Assembly (NCBI GenBank): GCA_002914845.1
Contig: JXTC01000045.1
Span: 228,543-292,542 of the forward strand
Direction of reading: 5' to 3'
Length of the DNA stretch: 64,000 nt
DNA from: Trema orientale
Taxonomy: Eukaryota > Streptophyta > Magnoliopsida > Rosales > Cannabaceae
Shown: piece by piece, positions 1-10,959 of the stretch
Numbering within the stretch: the first letter of the stretch is position 1
How the letters are laid out: each line of letters begins with the position of its first letter
Program-made: the position numbers and the translations under genes
Notes under the pieces: model-generated
The model's input: the letters and a program-made list of their open reading frames with translations, nothing else
Told to the model about the DNA's origin: nothing
Database searches by the model: none

Positions 1-1
1 T

Positions 2-1643
2 ATCCAAGAGAGTCCAGTCCTTGATTGCTCTGGCTATGCACTATATCTATCTCAAACAGAAATGGAGGGCAAGATTAGCCGCACAGTAGGTGATTATACT
101 TATATCTCGGCAATGAAACCAAGAAGTGTAGTCTTCACCCTATTCGTCCCAGCAACTGGAGCCATCTACTGGTCTGAAAGCTATCCTGGTAATGCAATAT
201 TTCCCTTTGACTGTTGCCCATTCTGATTACTAGATTTCAATATTCATTTTTTATGTGCTTTACTGAACTCTATAACCTGTTGGTTTTTCAGGAGAGCTTT
301 CATCGCCATTGTTTAAGACTGACTTGGACCAATTTATACTGGATGAAAGGATTCTGCTTGCATTTTTGGCTGCTTCAAGTGAGAATCTATTATGAAAGAA
401 ACTGTTGACCACTTTACATTAATGCACAGAGTCAGAAATTAATGTCCATTTTCATCTACAGCTCTAGAGTAACTGAACCCAAATCTCAATTTTTTTTTCC
501 TTTCTGATGCAGAGACCGGGAATCCATTGGCATGTCGTTCCAGAGGTGAGTAAACAATCATTCCTATATTTGCCTGCATACTAAGCTATCTCATGGTCAT
601 ATATTCTATGAATGATTCCTAAATATCATGCAGTTCAGAAGCTCATTTCTACCTGCTCCCAAGCTAGACCCAAGCTTCTCAGGCTCTACACAGGTAAGTA
701 AGTTTGTAACTATGAATTTAACAATCTTGTAAATCATAAGATGTTGATGTTTGCAGTTCCTTAATGTGTCCCTTCAGGTAATGAAAGAGCAATATTCTTG
801 TTTCTACTATTCGAATCCGCAATCTTGATTGTACTAGCTGGACTAGTCCGATTCTGCTGCATATTTTGGAGGAAAAAGAAACTCCAAGGTCAACACCTTG
901 GAAGCTTTCTTGACAAAAGAGTAAGCTTTGAATCTCTAAGACCACCTTTGTTTTTAAAGAACAAAATAAAATCTTGAAAACCCAATTGAGAATTCTTTGT
1001 TCTTGATCACCTATATATGTTTTTCTTACCATCTTTTCGGCCATCTCAGCGCTCTCTCCAGCTCAAGAAGAAATCATTTGACAGAACCATTACAGAGCTC
1101 CAAACCAAAGCTGCAGAAGAAGCAGTGGCCAATAACAATGAGGCAGTGCTTGAAAAGTTAGATGATTTAATTAGAGAAAGAGAAGGAATCGAAAGGAAGC
1201 TTTTGACTACCTATAGTTTGGGGAGAGATGAAGCCAGCTCAAGTAGGTCAAAGTCAAAGTCTAAGGCTCTACTTCCATTGTATGATGAGAAAACAAGAAG
1301 CTTGTCCTTTGAAGGCTCAAAGAAAGAGAGAGTAACAATATTTCATACGTTGAGTGACACGACGTCGTCCACAGATGGAAGTGACAAAGAAACCAGCTCG
1401 GATTTGCACGAAGAGGAGTTTGAGAACAGAACTAAGGCAAAGGCAAAGGCAAAAGCAGCTGTTGAAGAAGAAGAGAGCTCGAGCGATGATGGTGGTGGAG
1501 TTTTCGAAATGGAGTTAAGGAGAAGTCCTTCAGAGCCTGCAGCATCAAGCTCAAGAAGAGTTGAGAGTTCATTAGTTTGGAACAAGAATGGTGGTGGAAG
1601 CTTGTCATTGAAAAGGAGAAAGGCCTTGTCATCAACTAATTAG
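2..1643 (+). CDS. GEX3: GAMETE EXPRESSED 3-like membrane protein, 3' part
   Basis: Partial gene; the 5' part lies outside the window. Exons read as 2-188, 292-378, 513-545, 634-693, 778-920 and 1050-1643, with phase kept across every junction, giving 367 C-terminal residues. The first exon encodes an ectodomain end (YISAMKPRSVVF, FVPATGAIYW). The fifth carries one strong membrane segment (AIFLFLLFESAILIVLAG) followed by a basic stop-transfer stretch (WRKKKL). The last exon encodes a charged cytoplasmic tail with a predicted coiled coil (AAEEAV...REREGIERKL) and Ser/Glu/Lys-rich low complexity. The layout, a large extracellular part, one C-terminal membrane pass and a charged tail, fits plant GEX3, a plasma-membrane protein of gametes reported to act in pollen tube guidance. 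Family assignment is from memory of GEX3 C-termini; another single-pass protein with an extracellular beta-propeller is possible. Confidence 0.6.
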
Positions 1644-1663
1644 GGACTTGTACAAGAGACTTA

Positions 1664-2439
1664 GGCCACTTTTGGTGCGCCGTATTGTATTGTATTGTAT
1701 TATATTGTGATGTATTGTATTGGATTGTATTGTATTGTATTATTCCATCACAATACTATGTTTGGTGTTGCATTTGTATTAAGATGCTATATTAAAAAGT
1801 TAATTTTGAAAAATACCATTTTTTTAAAAATATATTTAGAAAAATACCAATTTAAAAAAATATTTAGGAAAATACCACTCGTAAAATTACCACTTTTTAA
1901 AAAATTATTTACGAAAAAATCATTTTTTAGATATAAATTTAGAAAAATACCACTTTTAAAAATTGGGGATGGCTACGGTAGGGGCGTCCCTACGTAAGGT
2001 CATGCCTTAATTATCGTTGGATGGGAATCTGTGGGGAATAACGGGAATCTGTGGAGAATATATTTATATACAGATTCCCATCCAACGGTGAATAGACAGG
2101 GCCCTACGTAGGGGCGCCCCTACTGTAGACGCGCCCTTAAAAATTTATTTAGAAAAATACCATTTTTGAAAAGATAAAGTGACGTGAGAGAGAAAGTGAT
2201 AAGAGAGAAATTAAGAACAGAAAAAGTGAGGAGAGTGAGTATTGTACAATACTACGTTAAAGTTAAAATTATGTAATACAATGTAATATAGACATTTTAT
2301 TCTGTATTAGATAATACTCTCCGTATTGTATTAAATTTTAATGTCGTATTAAATAATACAATACAAAGGCACAACCAAACACAATATTATGTTTAATTAA
2401 TACAATACAGAGTCCTTATACAGTGTACCAAACATGACC
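1664..2439. mobile_element. PIF/Harbinger-like MITE with TTA target duplication
   Basis: The left end GGCCACTTTTGGTGCGCC and the reverse complement of the right end (GGTCATGTTTGGTACACT) match at 13 of 18 positions, mostly with C/T differences. TTA flanks both ends (1661-1663 and 2440-2442), the usual 3-bp duplication of PIF/Harbinger elements. Inside, TGTAT/GTATT iterations follow the left end and reappear inverted near the right end. No transposase frame is present. It sits 20 bases past the stop codon of the upstream gene, so it may form part of that gene's 3' UTR or terminator region. A second element is inserted in it at 1965-2136. Confidence 0.75.
1965..2136. mobile_element. 172-bp Mutator-like foldback element nested in a MITE
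   Basis: The element is bounded by a perfect 9-bp direct repeat TTAAAAATT (1956-1964 and 2137-2145), the duplication size of Mutator-like elements. Its two arms are inverted repeats of about 70 bp: the left arm has GGTAGGGGCGTCCCTACG and GTTGGATGGGAATCTGT, the right arm has the complements of GTAGGGGCGCCCCTACG and GTTGGATGGGAATCTGT. The arms meet around an AT-rich loop near 2060. It is GC-rich against an AT-rich host and has no coding potential. Confidence 0.8.
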
Positions 2440-2442
2440 TTA

Positions 2443-3866
2443 TAGCGCAAGTAAACCATATGGTTTGGCATGTTTTTTTGGGGGTTATTTTCAAGTTAGG
2501 GGGTAAGGTGAATATGGAATTTGTCTTTGGCATACTTTTATACAAATTTGTTATTTGTGAACCCTTTTTTTCTACATTCCTATATAATCATATGATTCAT
2601 ATCTTTTTCCTACTAGATAGTTGTAGTAGAAAAGGCTAAAAAGTTATTTATAATGAATGTTTTTAACTTATAAAATGTTGATTAGATTACATTATAGATT
2701 TGATAGATTTAGAGCTCAAAAAATAAAAAAAATAATAAAAAAGAAAGACTTGATAGATATAAAATTTACGTGGTTACGCGATTAAAAAATAAATAAATAA
2801 TGCTATACTTATTTAAATAACTTCATATAAACCTTTATTTGCCGGAAGTAATATTTGTTATTGTTGTTTCGTAAAAAAAAAAATATATTTGTTGTCACGA
2901 TTAATTGCAAAGGGGAAAAGAGATCATATGTTACTGTTTATGGGTATATAGATTTTATCCCTCTGAATGAGGGGAAAAAATATTGAATTTGGCTTTAATT
3001 AAAGAAATAAGAGAAGAAAAACGATGAAATTTTGGCCCCGGTATTTTCTTGGACAAAGCGGCAATGATATCTCTAGAAGAACTAAAACTATTATCTCTTT
3101 TAAATAAAAAACATTATTATATTTTGATTAATATTAACCATCTCACCTCATATCTCATCTCGTATTTTAATTTCTCATCGTACAATTAAGTAGTAAATAA
3201 TATTTGCATTTTAATTTGTCATTGTACAATTAAATAATAAATAATATTCAATTTATTTATGATAAAATTTCAATTCATCAGTGAAATTGTGACAATTTAT
3301 TTGTCTAAGGCAAAATTAAAATGGGTGGGAACCTAGCGCTGCACTTAAGTTTTATGGCAACTCTTTTTTCATTTTTAATGAGTCTTAACATTATTCATTT
3401 AATTGATTTGTCTTTAATTTTAAAAAAAAAAATGAAAACGACATTCATTCAAATGACGTGTCGTTTGCAGTTAAAGTGTACTACTACTCATGTCGTTTCC
3501 CTTTTAGATAAGTTTGGATGTGAGTTTGTATAATCAATGTTCACATTTAAACTTGAACATATCTTTCTCTTTCGATGTTCATTGAAACTTTATGTCGTTC
3601 AAGTCTTTTCAATAAACGACATGCGTTTATTTATTTTTAATTGTAAGGTTAGGATACGTGTACTATTAGTCGCACGTGCTAATCCCAGATTATAGCCGTT
3701 AGAAAAGCCGAAACAGCAGGTCAAATTCAAAAAATTCGACCGTTTAAGATCGTGTCTACACCTTTCCCAATCCGTCTCATTTGATTGAACTTGGTTTGCC
3801 CAGAAAAAACCAGGAGCCCTTCTCTTTCTCTATCCTTCTACCATCAAGAAAGAATACAATCCAAAA
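2443..3866. other. AT-rich intergenic region and RING gene promoter
   Basis: No gene is seen. The sequence is AT-rich with poly-A/T runs. A core GTCGTTT/AAACGAC motif recurs in both orientations between 3436 and 3625 (for example AAACGAC at 3436, TGTCGTTTCCC at 3491 and TAAACGACATG at 3613), which may be a decayed inverted-repeat element. A G-box core CACGTG at 3673-3678 lies about 190 bases upstream of the RING gene start codon. Confidence 0.5.
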
Positions 3867-5787
3867 ATGGGGATCGAAGACCAAAAACAGAGCCCCAGAG
3901 ACCCAAAAAGCACGCTAAGCAGCCCAAAATGCACGAACAGTATCTTCAGTCCCAGATTCAGATCAGTGGCTGCCATGGCCGGTTGGGACGAAGAAGCACT
4001 TTTGAGTGCCAGCCTCATCGTGGACGACACGCCCGATCGCGAGTACCGGTCCAAGAAACGCTCCGAGTTCCAATTCAAGACCCCACCAAGTAGTTCAAGA
4101 AGGTCCCCTAAACCATTTTTATCGTAGATGATCCTCCTTTTCTTTCTTTCTTTTTTTTCACTTTTCCGACACAGATTTTGAATTTTCCAAAGAAGGTTGA
4201 CAAGGATTTTTATTTATTATTATTATTATTTTCTTTTTTCTGGGCAATTGGGTATAGTTTCTTACCTTGTGTTCTATGTTTCAGAAAACGAAGGGCTCAA
4301 AGGAGTCCTGTTTCAGTTCCTTTTATCGCTCTTGATCTTGATGATGGAGAAACTAGGAAAACTGGTATTGAATTGATTTCATTCACTCTCTCTCTCGACT
4401 TTTAGTTGTTAAAAATTGGAGGAAATTTGACGTTTTTTTTTTTCCTGGTAATTTATTCATTCACAGAGACTAAGAAAGATTCCGCTGAATCGACAAGCGC
4501 TGTGGATGCGGAAAAGGGAAAAATAGGAGAAGCTAAATTGGCTGAACAGAACTCTGGTGTTGTTCCTTCGAGCTCTAGCTCTAGCCTTCCTTGCATGGAT
4601 AGGCTCAGGGAAGAGCTTTCTTGCGCAGTAAGGGCCTTTTAATTGTTTGCAAAGTTCTTGTTTCCGGTTCGCTTTTTGACTAAACCAAAGGCTAACGAGT
4701 CAGGTTTGATGTACTTGGCACTTGACAGATCTGTCTAGACATTTGCTTTGAACCCACTACTACTCCTTGTGGACACAGGTAAACTCAGTATCAACTGCAA
4801 CCGTTTGACCTGTAGATGACCAATTTTGTAATGGATCAGAATCTTTGATTTGGGTTTCTTGGTTAATTTGTTCTACTTTTCTCCTTGATTGTAGTTTCTG
4901 TCTTAAATGTTTGCGATCCTCCGCGAGCAAATGCGGGAAAAAGTGTCCTAAGTGCAGACAGCTTATAAGGTATTTCTCTTGTATAAACCAGTCATTTGCC
5001 ACATTGCAGTGATGAGGAAACTTTTTCTTTTTTTTATGGACTTTTTCTTTTTTTTTTTATGGACTTCTGTTCTGTATCATTGTTTTGGATTTGCAGCAAT
5101 GGAAGGTCCTGCACTGTGAACACTGTTCTTTGGAACACAATACAGCTTCTTTTCCCACAAGAAGTGGAGACAAGGAAGGCAGCTGGAGCATTAAACAGTC
5201 GAGAGGCCCAGCGTCGAATCCCAGAAACGGCGTTCTATAATAATTTGAGGAACGGAAGTCCACAAGATTCACAATTACCAACACGCAGGACTGAAAGCGC
5301 GAGGAGAAGAAGAGTGAGACCAATTCAAGATGTGGACAGCACAGCAGTGAGGTCAGGAGGAGGGGTTACTTCGAACCGGGCTTCTAGGGTGTCAAGCAGA
5401 GAGAGCAGTTCCATGAGTAGTAGAGCCATACCGAGTCAAGATGAGGATGCTGCACTAGCTCTGAGGTTGCAGAGAGAGGAATTTTTGGGGGCTGTTCGGG
5501 GAACGATTAATCAATCTAGTACTTTATCTCTTTCCTTAGCCGCTATGCGAACGAGCAGCCAACCTAGTAGAAGTAGTTCTCTTTCCGTTGCTAGAGAAAA
5601 CCAACCTAGTAGTACAAGTAGTTCTCTTTCCTTAGCTAGAGCAAACCAATCTAGTACAAGTAGTTCTCTTTCCTCAGCCAGAGAAAACCAATCCAGTACT
5701 AGTTCTTTTTCCTTGGCTAGAGCAAACTTGAGGGCCATGGCATCTAGAGCCATCACCCTTCGTGTTAGAGGCCGACATAACATGTAA
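3867..5787 (+). CDS. RING-HC (C3HC4) zinc finger protein, likely E3 ubiquitin ligase
   Basis: Exons 3867-4102, 4285-4364, 4467-4627, 4729-4778, 4895-4969 and 5097-5787, in phase throughout; 430 aa. The RING finger spans about residues 158-196 with ligands C158-x2-C161-x11-C173-x-H175-x2-C178-x2-C181-x11-C193-x2-C196. This is a textbook C3HC4 pattern, expected to bind an E2 and transfer ubiquitin. The N-terminal 157 residues are hydrophilic and Ser-rich without a recognised domain. After the RING comes a conserved-looking stretch (TVNTVLWNTIQLLFP), then a long Arg/Ser-rich tail ending in imperfect copies of an SSSLS-ARENQ-type unit. The first donor is weak (AG/GTCCCC) but is the only one that keeps phase. 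From memory the Arabidopsis syntenic neighbour At3g27330 also carries a RING finger. The substrate is unknown and localisation is probably soluble, as no membrane segment is seen. Confidence 0.88.
5540..5735 (+). repeat. Coding minisatellite in the RING gene last exon
   Basis: Imperfect tandem units of about 45-54 bp share the core AGTAGTTCTCTTTCC followed by GCTAGAG(C/A)AAACCAA. They encode repeated Ser-rich, LARANQ/ARENQ-type peptides. All units remain in frame. Confidence 0.75.
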
Positions 5788-7184
5788 TCTATCTATCTAC
5801 CCTATCAGGGGGTGTCTTTCTATTGTATGAGTATTTTTTCTACTAGTTAGAACAAATGCCACACTCAATCCTATTGAGTGAATTTTAAAAAACATCAGAG
5901 TGGCTCAAATTCTTTATTTCTTTTGTATGACTAACTTTTCTCAAAAATTAAATAAAAACCTTCTCATATTGTGTATGCTGGTTTATTGTTAGTAATTTTC
6001 AGTTTATTTCCTCTTGATCTTGGTGTTCTGTAAGCTTGCACTTGTTACATCCTCAGTTCTCTTTCTTCTTAGCCTGACAAACCAATCTAGTAGTAGCAGT
6101 TCTTTTTCTATCGAGTGAATTTTAACTAATTCAGGGTTGTTCAGATTTTTTTTTTTTTTTTTTATTTTCTATCAACAAGAAAAACTCAAATTCTTCCTTT
6201 TATTTCCTCTGAAAACTCACATTCTTTCTCACTGTAGATCATTTCTAAGTTCGTTTCATCTTGATGTTGGTGTTATGTTCGTTCCAGCAATATTGAACTT
6301 GAAGCAGTCAACAAGTTAAGTTTACTTGGGCCGCTTCAATGCGCTACGCATGCATATAAAATAGTGTTGATAATAAACTTTAGTCAACATTCAATCAAAA
6401 GTCAATAATATGAACATATAATAAAAAATAATATCATGAAACTTCTTCATGTCCAGGATTTTTTAATTTCATATTTAGAATGGTCAACTATGATAACGTC
6501 TTTTACCTAAATAAGAGCAGCAACCAAGACATTTTCTCCACAGTTATGTTATTTATGTCCACACTTATTGTACATCAGGTTTAAGAAATCTCCAAAACAC
6601 GGCTTCACTTTGTCTTCTTGGTTATTTTAATCGGATATTATGCATGAGTTCATGATCTTCTCATATCAATTCCGTTTACTAAACAAGATTTTGAATTCAA
6701 CTCCACTGGTAACCATACATTGGTCAATGAGTCTCAGAGAGCCATTTGTAATATTGTAATAGAGTTATTACTCTATTGATCTTTAAACTAAAGAGAAAAT
6801 CTTGTTCCAGTTTTGAACGTTAAAATTTTTCATTTTGATTTTTTTTTAATACAATCATTGTAATGGTTACAAATTAAGGGTTAGTAGTTAAAGGGTGGGC
6901 ATCGAACCCATACCTAGTTCATTTTGATCTTTGAATTTCTAGATTGTTCTTCGTTAATTCTTCAACACTTTTTCTGTTAACTATGTCTTAAATTAAGGCA
7001 GAAATAGGATTTTTATCGAATTAACAGAAAACAGTCTGAAAGCTTTATTGAGCAAAAGTAAGAATTTTTAAAGTTTACAAACTAAAATGAGATTTTTTCA
7101 ATAATTATGGACTGAAAAAAAAAATCTACTGCGGGTTGTGGGTTAACCATGCACGTTATGACGTCTCCTAAACCAAAAACTCTT
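5788..7184. other. RING gene 3' region and intergenic DNA
   Basis: The first 300-400 bases are probably 3' UTR. At 6080-6160 a stretch resembles the end of the coding minisatellite (AACCAATCTAGTAG, then AGCAGTTCTTTTTC) and of the 3' UTR (CGAGTGAATTTTA), so it looks like a decayed local duplication. Around 6745-7120 there is an old inverted-repeat element related to the one at 26725: TTACTCTATTGATCTTTAAAC on the left and AAACTAAAATGAGA on the right. No gene is seen. Confidence 0.45.
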
Positions 7185-7185
7185 C

Positions 7186-7193
7186 TATAAATA
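7186..7193 (+). promoter_or_regulatory. TATA box of the short secreted peptide gene
   Basis: TATAAATA, 50 bases upstream of the ATG at 7243, with no other ATG in between that opens a long frame. It is placed as expected for a short 5' leader. Confidence 0.55.
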
Positions 7194-7242
7194 AAGCTAA
7201 TACGTTGAGAGATTGGCATAATCTTTGTCCTAACTCTTTGAA

Positions 7243-7503
7243 ATGGCCAGAACTTCAAGAATTCCAATATGCGTTCTATTTGCCTTGTTCTGCACGGCAT
7301 TTGCCTTGTTTGTGGCAGTTAACATGGCTGATTCTAGTTGGAGTTCCGAGGTGCTTTCACTCGCTTCTGAGCCAGTTCCGACTCCGGATACCGGCGGTGG
7401 GAATGGAGACTCGGCTGCCATCGGTTGGACTCCTCGTCTGTTCATCACAACCATGTTTTCTTCTTTAGCATTCTTACTGCCCATCTTTCTTTCTGTCTTT
7501 TAG
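7243..7503 (+). CDS. Short secreted peptide, probably GPI-anchored (86 aa)
   Basis: Single exon. The start has a good context (AAATGGCC) and a TATA box 50 bases upstream; AATAAA-like signals follow at about 7602. The protein has an N-terminal signal peptide (IPICVLFALFCTAFALFVAV), a short Ser/Pro/Thr/Gly-rich middle (EPVPTPDTGGGNGDSAA), and a C-terminal hydrophobic tail (residues about 67-86) with no charged residues after it. That layout is typical of small GPI-anchored cell-surface peptides such as arabinogalactan peptides, though the Ala-Pro/Ser-Pro repeats of a true AG peptide are sparse here. Family not recognised. Reading the C-terminus as a second membrane helix is the alternative. Expression is not proven by the sequence alone. 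Confidence 0.6.
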   Translation: MARTSRIPICVLFALFCTAFALFVAVNMADSSWSSEVLSLASEPVPTPDTGGGNGDSAAIGWTPRLFITTMFSSLAFLLPIFLSVF

Positions 7504-8351
7504 ACTTTTACTTGTTGTACTCGAAACCATGAACCTTGAGAGTTCGGTTGTGTTTTTCTCCCTTGTTGTTAGTGCATAGAAAAGGGGAGTTTCTTGGTTT
7601 CATAATAAATTATTGCGAATATTGTTTTGCACTAAAGCACTTGGGTATTTAGCTTCATTTTATTTCTATTCCCTACTAAAATCTTTGTTGAACCGTATTT
7701 TTGTCGTTGTAGTCTTACTTTTGCCCCATAATTTGACTAAATCAATTGGATATAAACACCTCTAGTTCTATTTTTGTTGAGACGGAAAAATAATTCTCAC
7801 GCAGGCAAACGATAAGCAGAAACTTCACTTGTGTTCTAACACAAATTATTCACAGTTTCAGATAAGGAATCGACGAAGAAAAGATGAATCACAAGAAGCT
7901 TAAAAACTTTCAAAAGGGCTGGTCAAAATTTCTCAGATATCAATTGCTTGATTTGAACATGAAACATTACAAACTAATGGCTTCTTTCCTGCTAAAGAAC
8001 ACACCACGCAAATCAACTCATTCCTACAGTAACAAAAACTTTTTCTCTTCTTTTTTCTTTTTCGTTAATATCTGAGAAGGAAGCTCACAAGTCCCTCATA
8101 CATGTCAGAAAAAACTATGGCCCATGATTGAAGCGACTTATCCCACAAATGTACAAGAAAAAAAATTTCCTCCCATTTCATTCGTGTTGCATACTTTTAC
8201 CAATCAAGGACGCCGTCTTGTGTCATAAAAATCTTTCAAGTGCCCACAGCACGTCCCACCTTCATCAAGTTGGCATATCACAAACATACTTCAACAAGAA
8301 GCTTTTTGAATCACGTGATATCGTAAGAGTGTAGTTGATGAAGAATCTCAC
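7504..8351. other. Convergent 3' regions of the peptide and PGAP1 genes
   Basis: The peptide gene (+) and the PGAP1 gene (-) converge here. A plausible polyadenylation signal ATAATAAATT lies at about 7600 for the + gene. Short open frames in 7884-8334 lack codon character and probably belong to the PGAP1 3' UTR. Nothing else is seen. Confidence 0.45.
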
Positions 8352-10888
8352 TTAGTGTCTATGAGAATGCTTTCGTGTACCAAAATGGGTCTCTCCCTTG
8401 TCCCTGTATCTTCTTTGTAACATCCTCAAAACAAAGGAAATGACACCTATAGCAGCCATAATGTGAAAAACTCTATATGGAGCCAAAGCCAGGCCAGAGA
8501 GATAGGAATAGTATCCAGCCAGTAGGTAGATAAAGCTCAGCCTCATTTCCCGTATTGGAATTCCAGGGAAAGAAAACAAGTAGGAATTATACTCGGGCTT
8601 TGCATTACAGATGCCATGAAGGATCACACCTATGCAAAGAACTGAATCCAAAAGCCAAGGGAGACTTTCACCCATCCCTATTCTCTGCAATCAGAAAGAA
8701 AGTGCAACAATGAAAAAAACCAACTAGTGGTAGGAGAAATACTACATTTGCAATCAACTGGATCCAAAAGCAGCGTATTTTTTCTCCCACGCTATGCAAC
8801 CAATATCCCAGCCATATTTCTTCCTTTCTTCTACCCTTTAGATCAAATTCAATTTGCTTTTACTTGGTGATTGAGGTTTGTATGCAAGGAAATGAAGTCC
8901 AGACAATGACTCATTTTGAAGTAGTCAGTTAATGGTAGCAAAATCATCTTAGGTTCATATATTAGTTTGGTAGATTCCAATAAAATCAGAATGTTGTGTG
9001 CTGTCCTAATCCAGATGGGTTATCCACATTATTATTCGTACCTGCAACCAAGCTGCGAGAGATGGGAGAAACATAAGTGCTGCAATGAGATGTAAAATTA
9101 ACAAGCCATGCCGATGATGGAATAGCTCTAGTTGTGTTTCACCGTAACTTTTTGAAGAGTCTGGACTGTTGGAGAAGCACTCTTTTGAAGGGGAATCCTG
9201 TTCAAATGTACCCTCAAATGTGAAGTTGAGTTGCTCTGCACCGCCTCCTTTTTTACAATCTAATAGTTCCTTCTTTTGTGCATGGCTGCGAAATGAAGCC
9301 GTCAAAAAACTGTTACAAAAACATAAGCAAGACTTAGGATTACCAGTCACACAATTGTATGGTAATGAAACATCATTCTCAACTCGAAATTAAATTTTAG
9401 AAAATTTCTGAATAAAGCATGTATGATTACAGAACCCAGCAATCTCATACAAAATACAACAGTATGAAAAATGACAAGGCTTACAAGCTCAAAGCATACC
9501 TACAGAGCGCACTATGACAGCACAAAGCATGAGAGAAAAGGAGTATAAATAGACCTAAGGCTGGATGAAGCAAGCAAGCCAGGGTAATTGCAGCAAGTGC
9601 TGTAACAAGGGATGGATTGACTCTTAAAATCCTGACCACCTGTTTTATCAACGAAGTTTAGTGAACAAGTTAATGTGCCAACCATTGACATGAAATACTT
9701 CATAAATTAATAGTTACTATATACACGTACATATATGAGCTGAAATCTTGACCATAAGTCTATAAGAACTTACCCTAGTAGATCGTAGCTAATTGTCACG
9801 TATTCAAAAGAAAAAAGCATTTACCTTTAATGAAGAGAAGCCAGAAGATAGACTGAAAAACCATTGAACAAATCCAAAGCCGATATTTCCTTCCGACAAT
9901 TGCCACCTGCAACACATTAAATCCTCTGTCATTCAACATATTAAAGCCCACCCAACTTTCTAGCACAATATTTTAGAACATAACTGAGACATTTTTAATA
10001 TTATTGATGAATTGTAACGAATGATATTTCTTCCCTTCTCTTGTAAAACCACAATATTATATCACAACTACAAGGGAGTATCACGATATCAAATTGGAAA
10101 GCCTGGCATCTGAAAAAAAAAAATCAGTTTGATTTCCACTCTCATTGATAAGGAGGATTTTTACTTTTCAACTGGTATGACCATTATGTCTAAATTTAAT
10201 TGCAGGCAAAAGATTTTGTGACACAGAGCTTACGAACCTTCTTTTGATGAAAATATGTATGAGAGCAGCCACATAGAAGACCAGTTGGGATATGAATATC
10301 AAAAGTATTACAAACCCATTCGCAAGTAAATAACAAATCACGGAGACAAGCGTGAAGCTCGCGAACAATGGAAGTGGTTGAGACATTATAAAGGAAAGCA
10401 ACAAGGAAAGCAAAATGGGGGCAACTCCCAGGCAGAAAAATGGCAATGGAAGTTTCAAATTTGATTCCACTGCTGAAAGCATCGAAGGTATGGGCAGATC
10501 AAGATCCCATGCATGTGCTTGCCGCATCAAAGCGAAAAGGATAACGACAACAGAGAAACCAACTATCTGCAAGATACAATCGCCATGACATGATAAATGT
10601 AATTGGACATAAAGCAAATCTGATAACTGATTGCCAAGAGAAAAGGAGTTTAACAATAAATAAGGTCACCAAAGCTCATTTCATTTCACTTATTTTTCAA
10701 TATCATGAAGGGAAAAAAAACAAGAGATGAGAAGAAAAAAAAAGGATGCAATGTTTTAACGTATTGTGACAATATAGGATGCAATGTTTAAGAAACACAA
10801 ACCGAGACACTAAAACTGCCAAAGGATTGTGATTCGGGCCACTCGTACAGCACATTGTTGCTAAATTTCAGGGGTTTGTGTGTGTGTG

Positions 10889-10959
<71 letters not shown>

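Noticed and set aside
5511..5783. 90-aa minus-strand repetitive frame
   Set aside because: Reverse reading of the RING gene's coding minisatellite.
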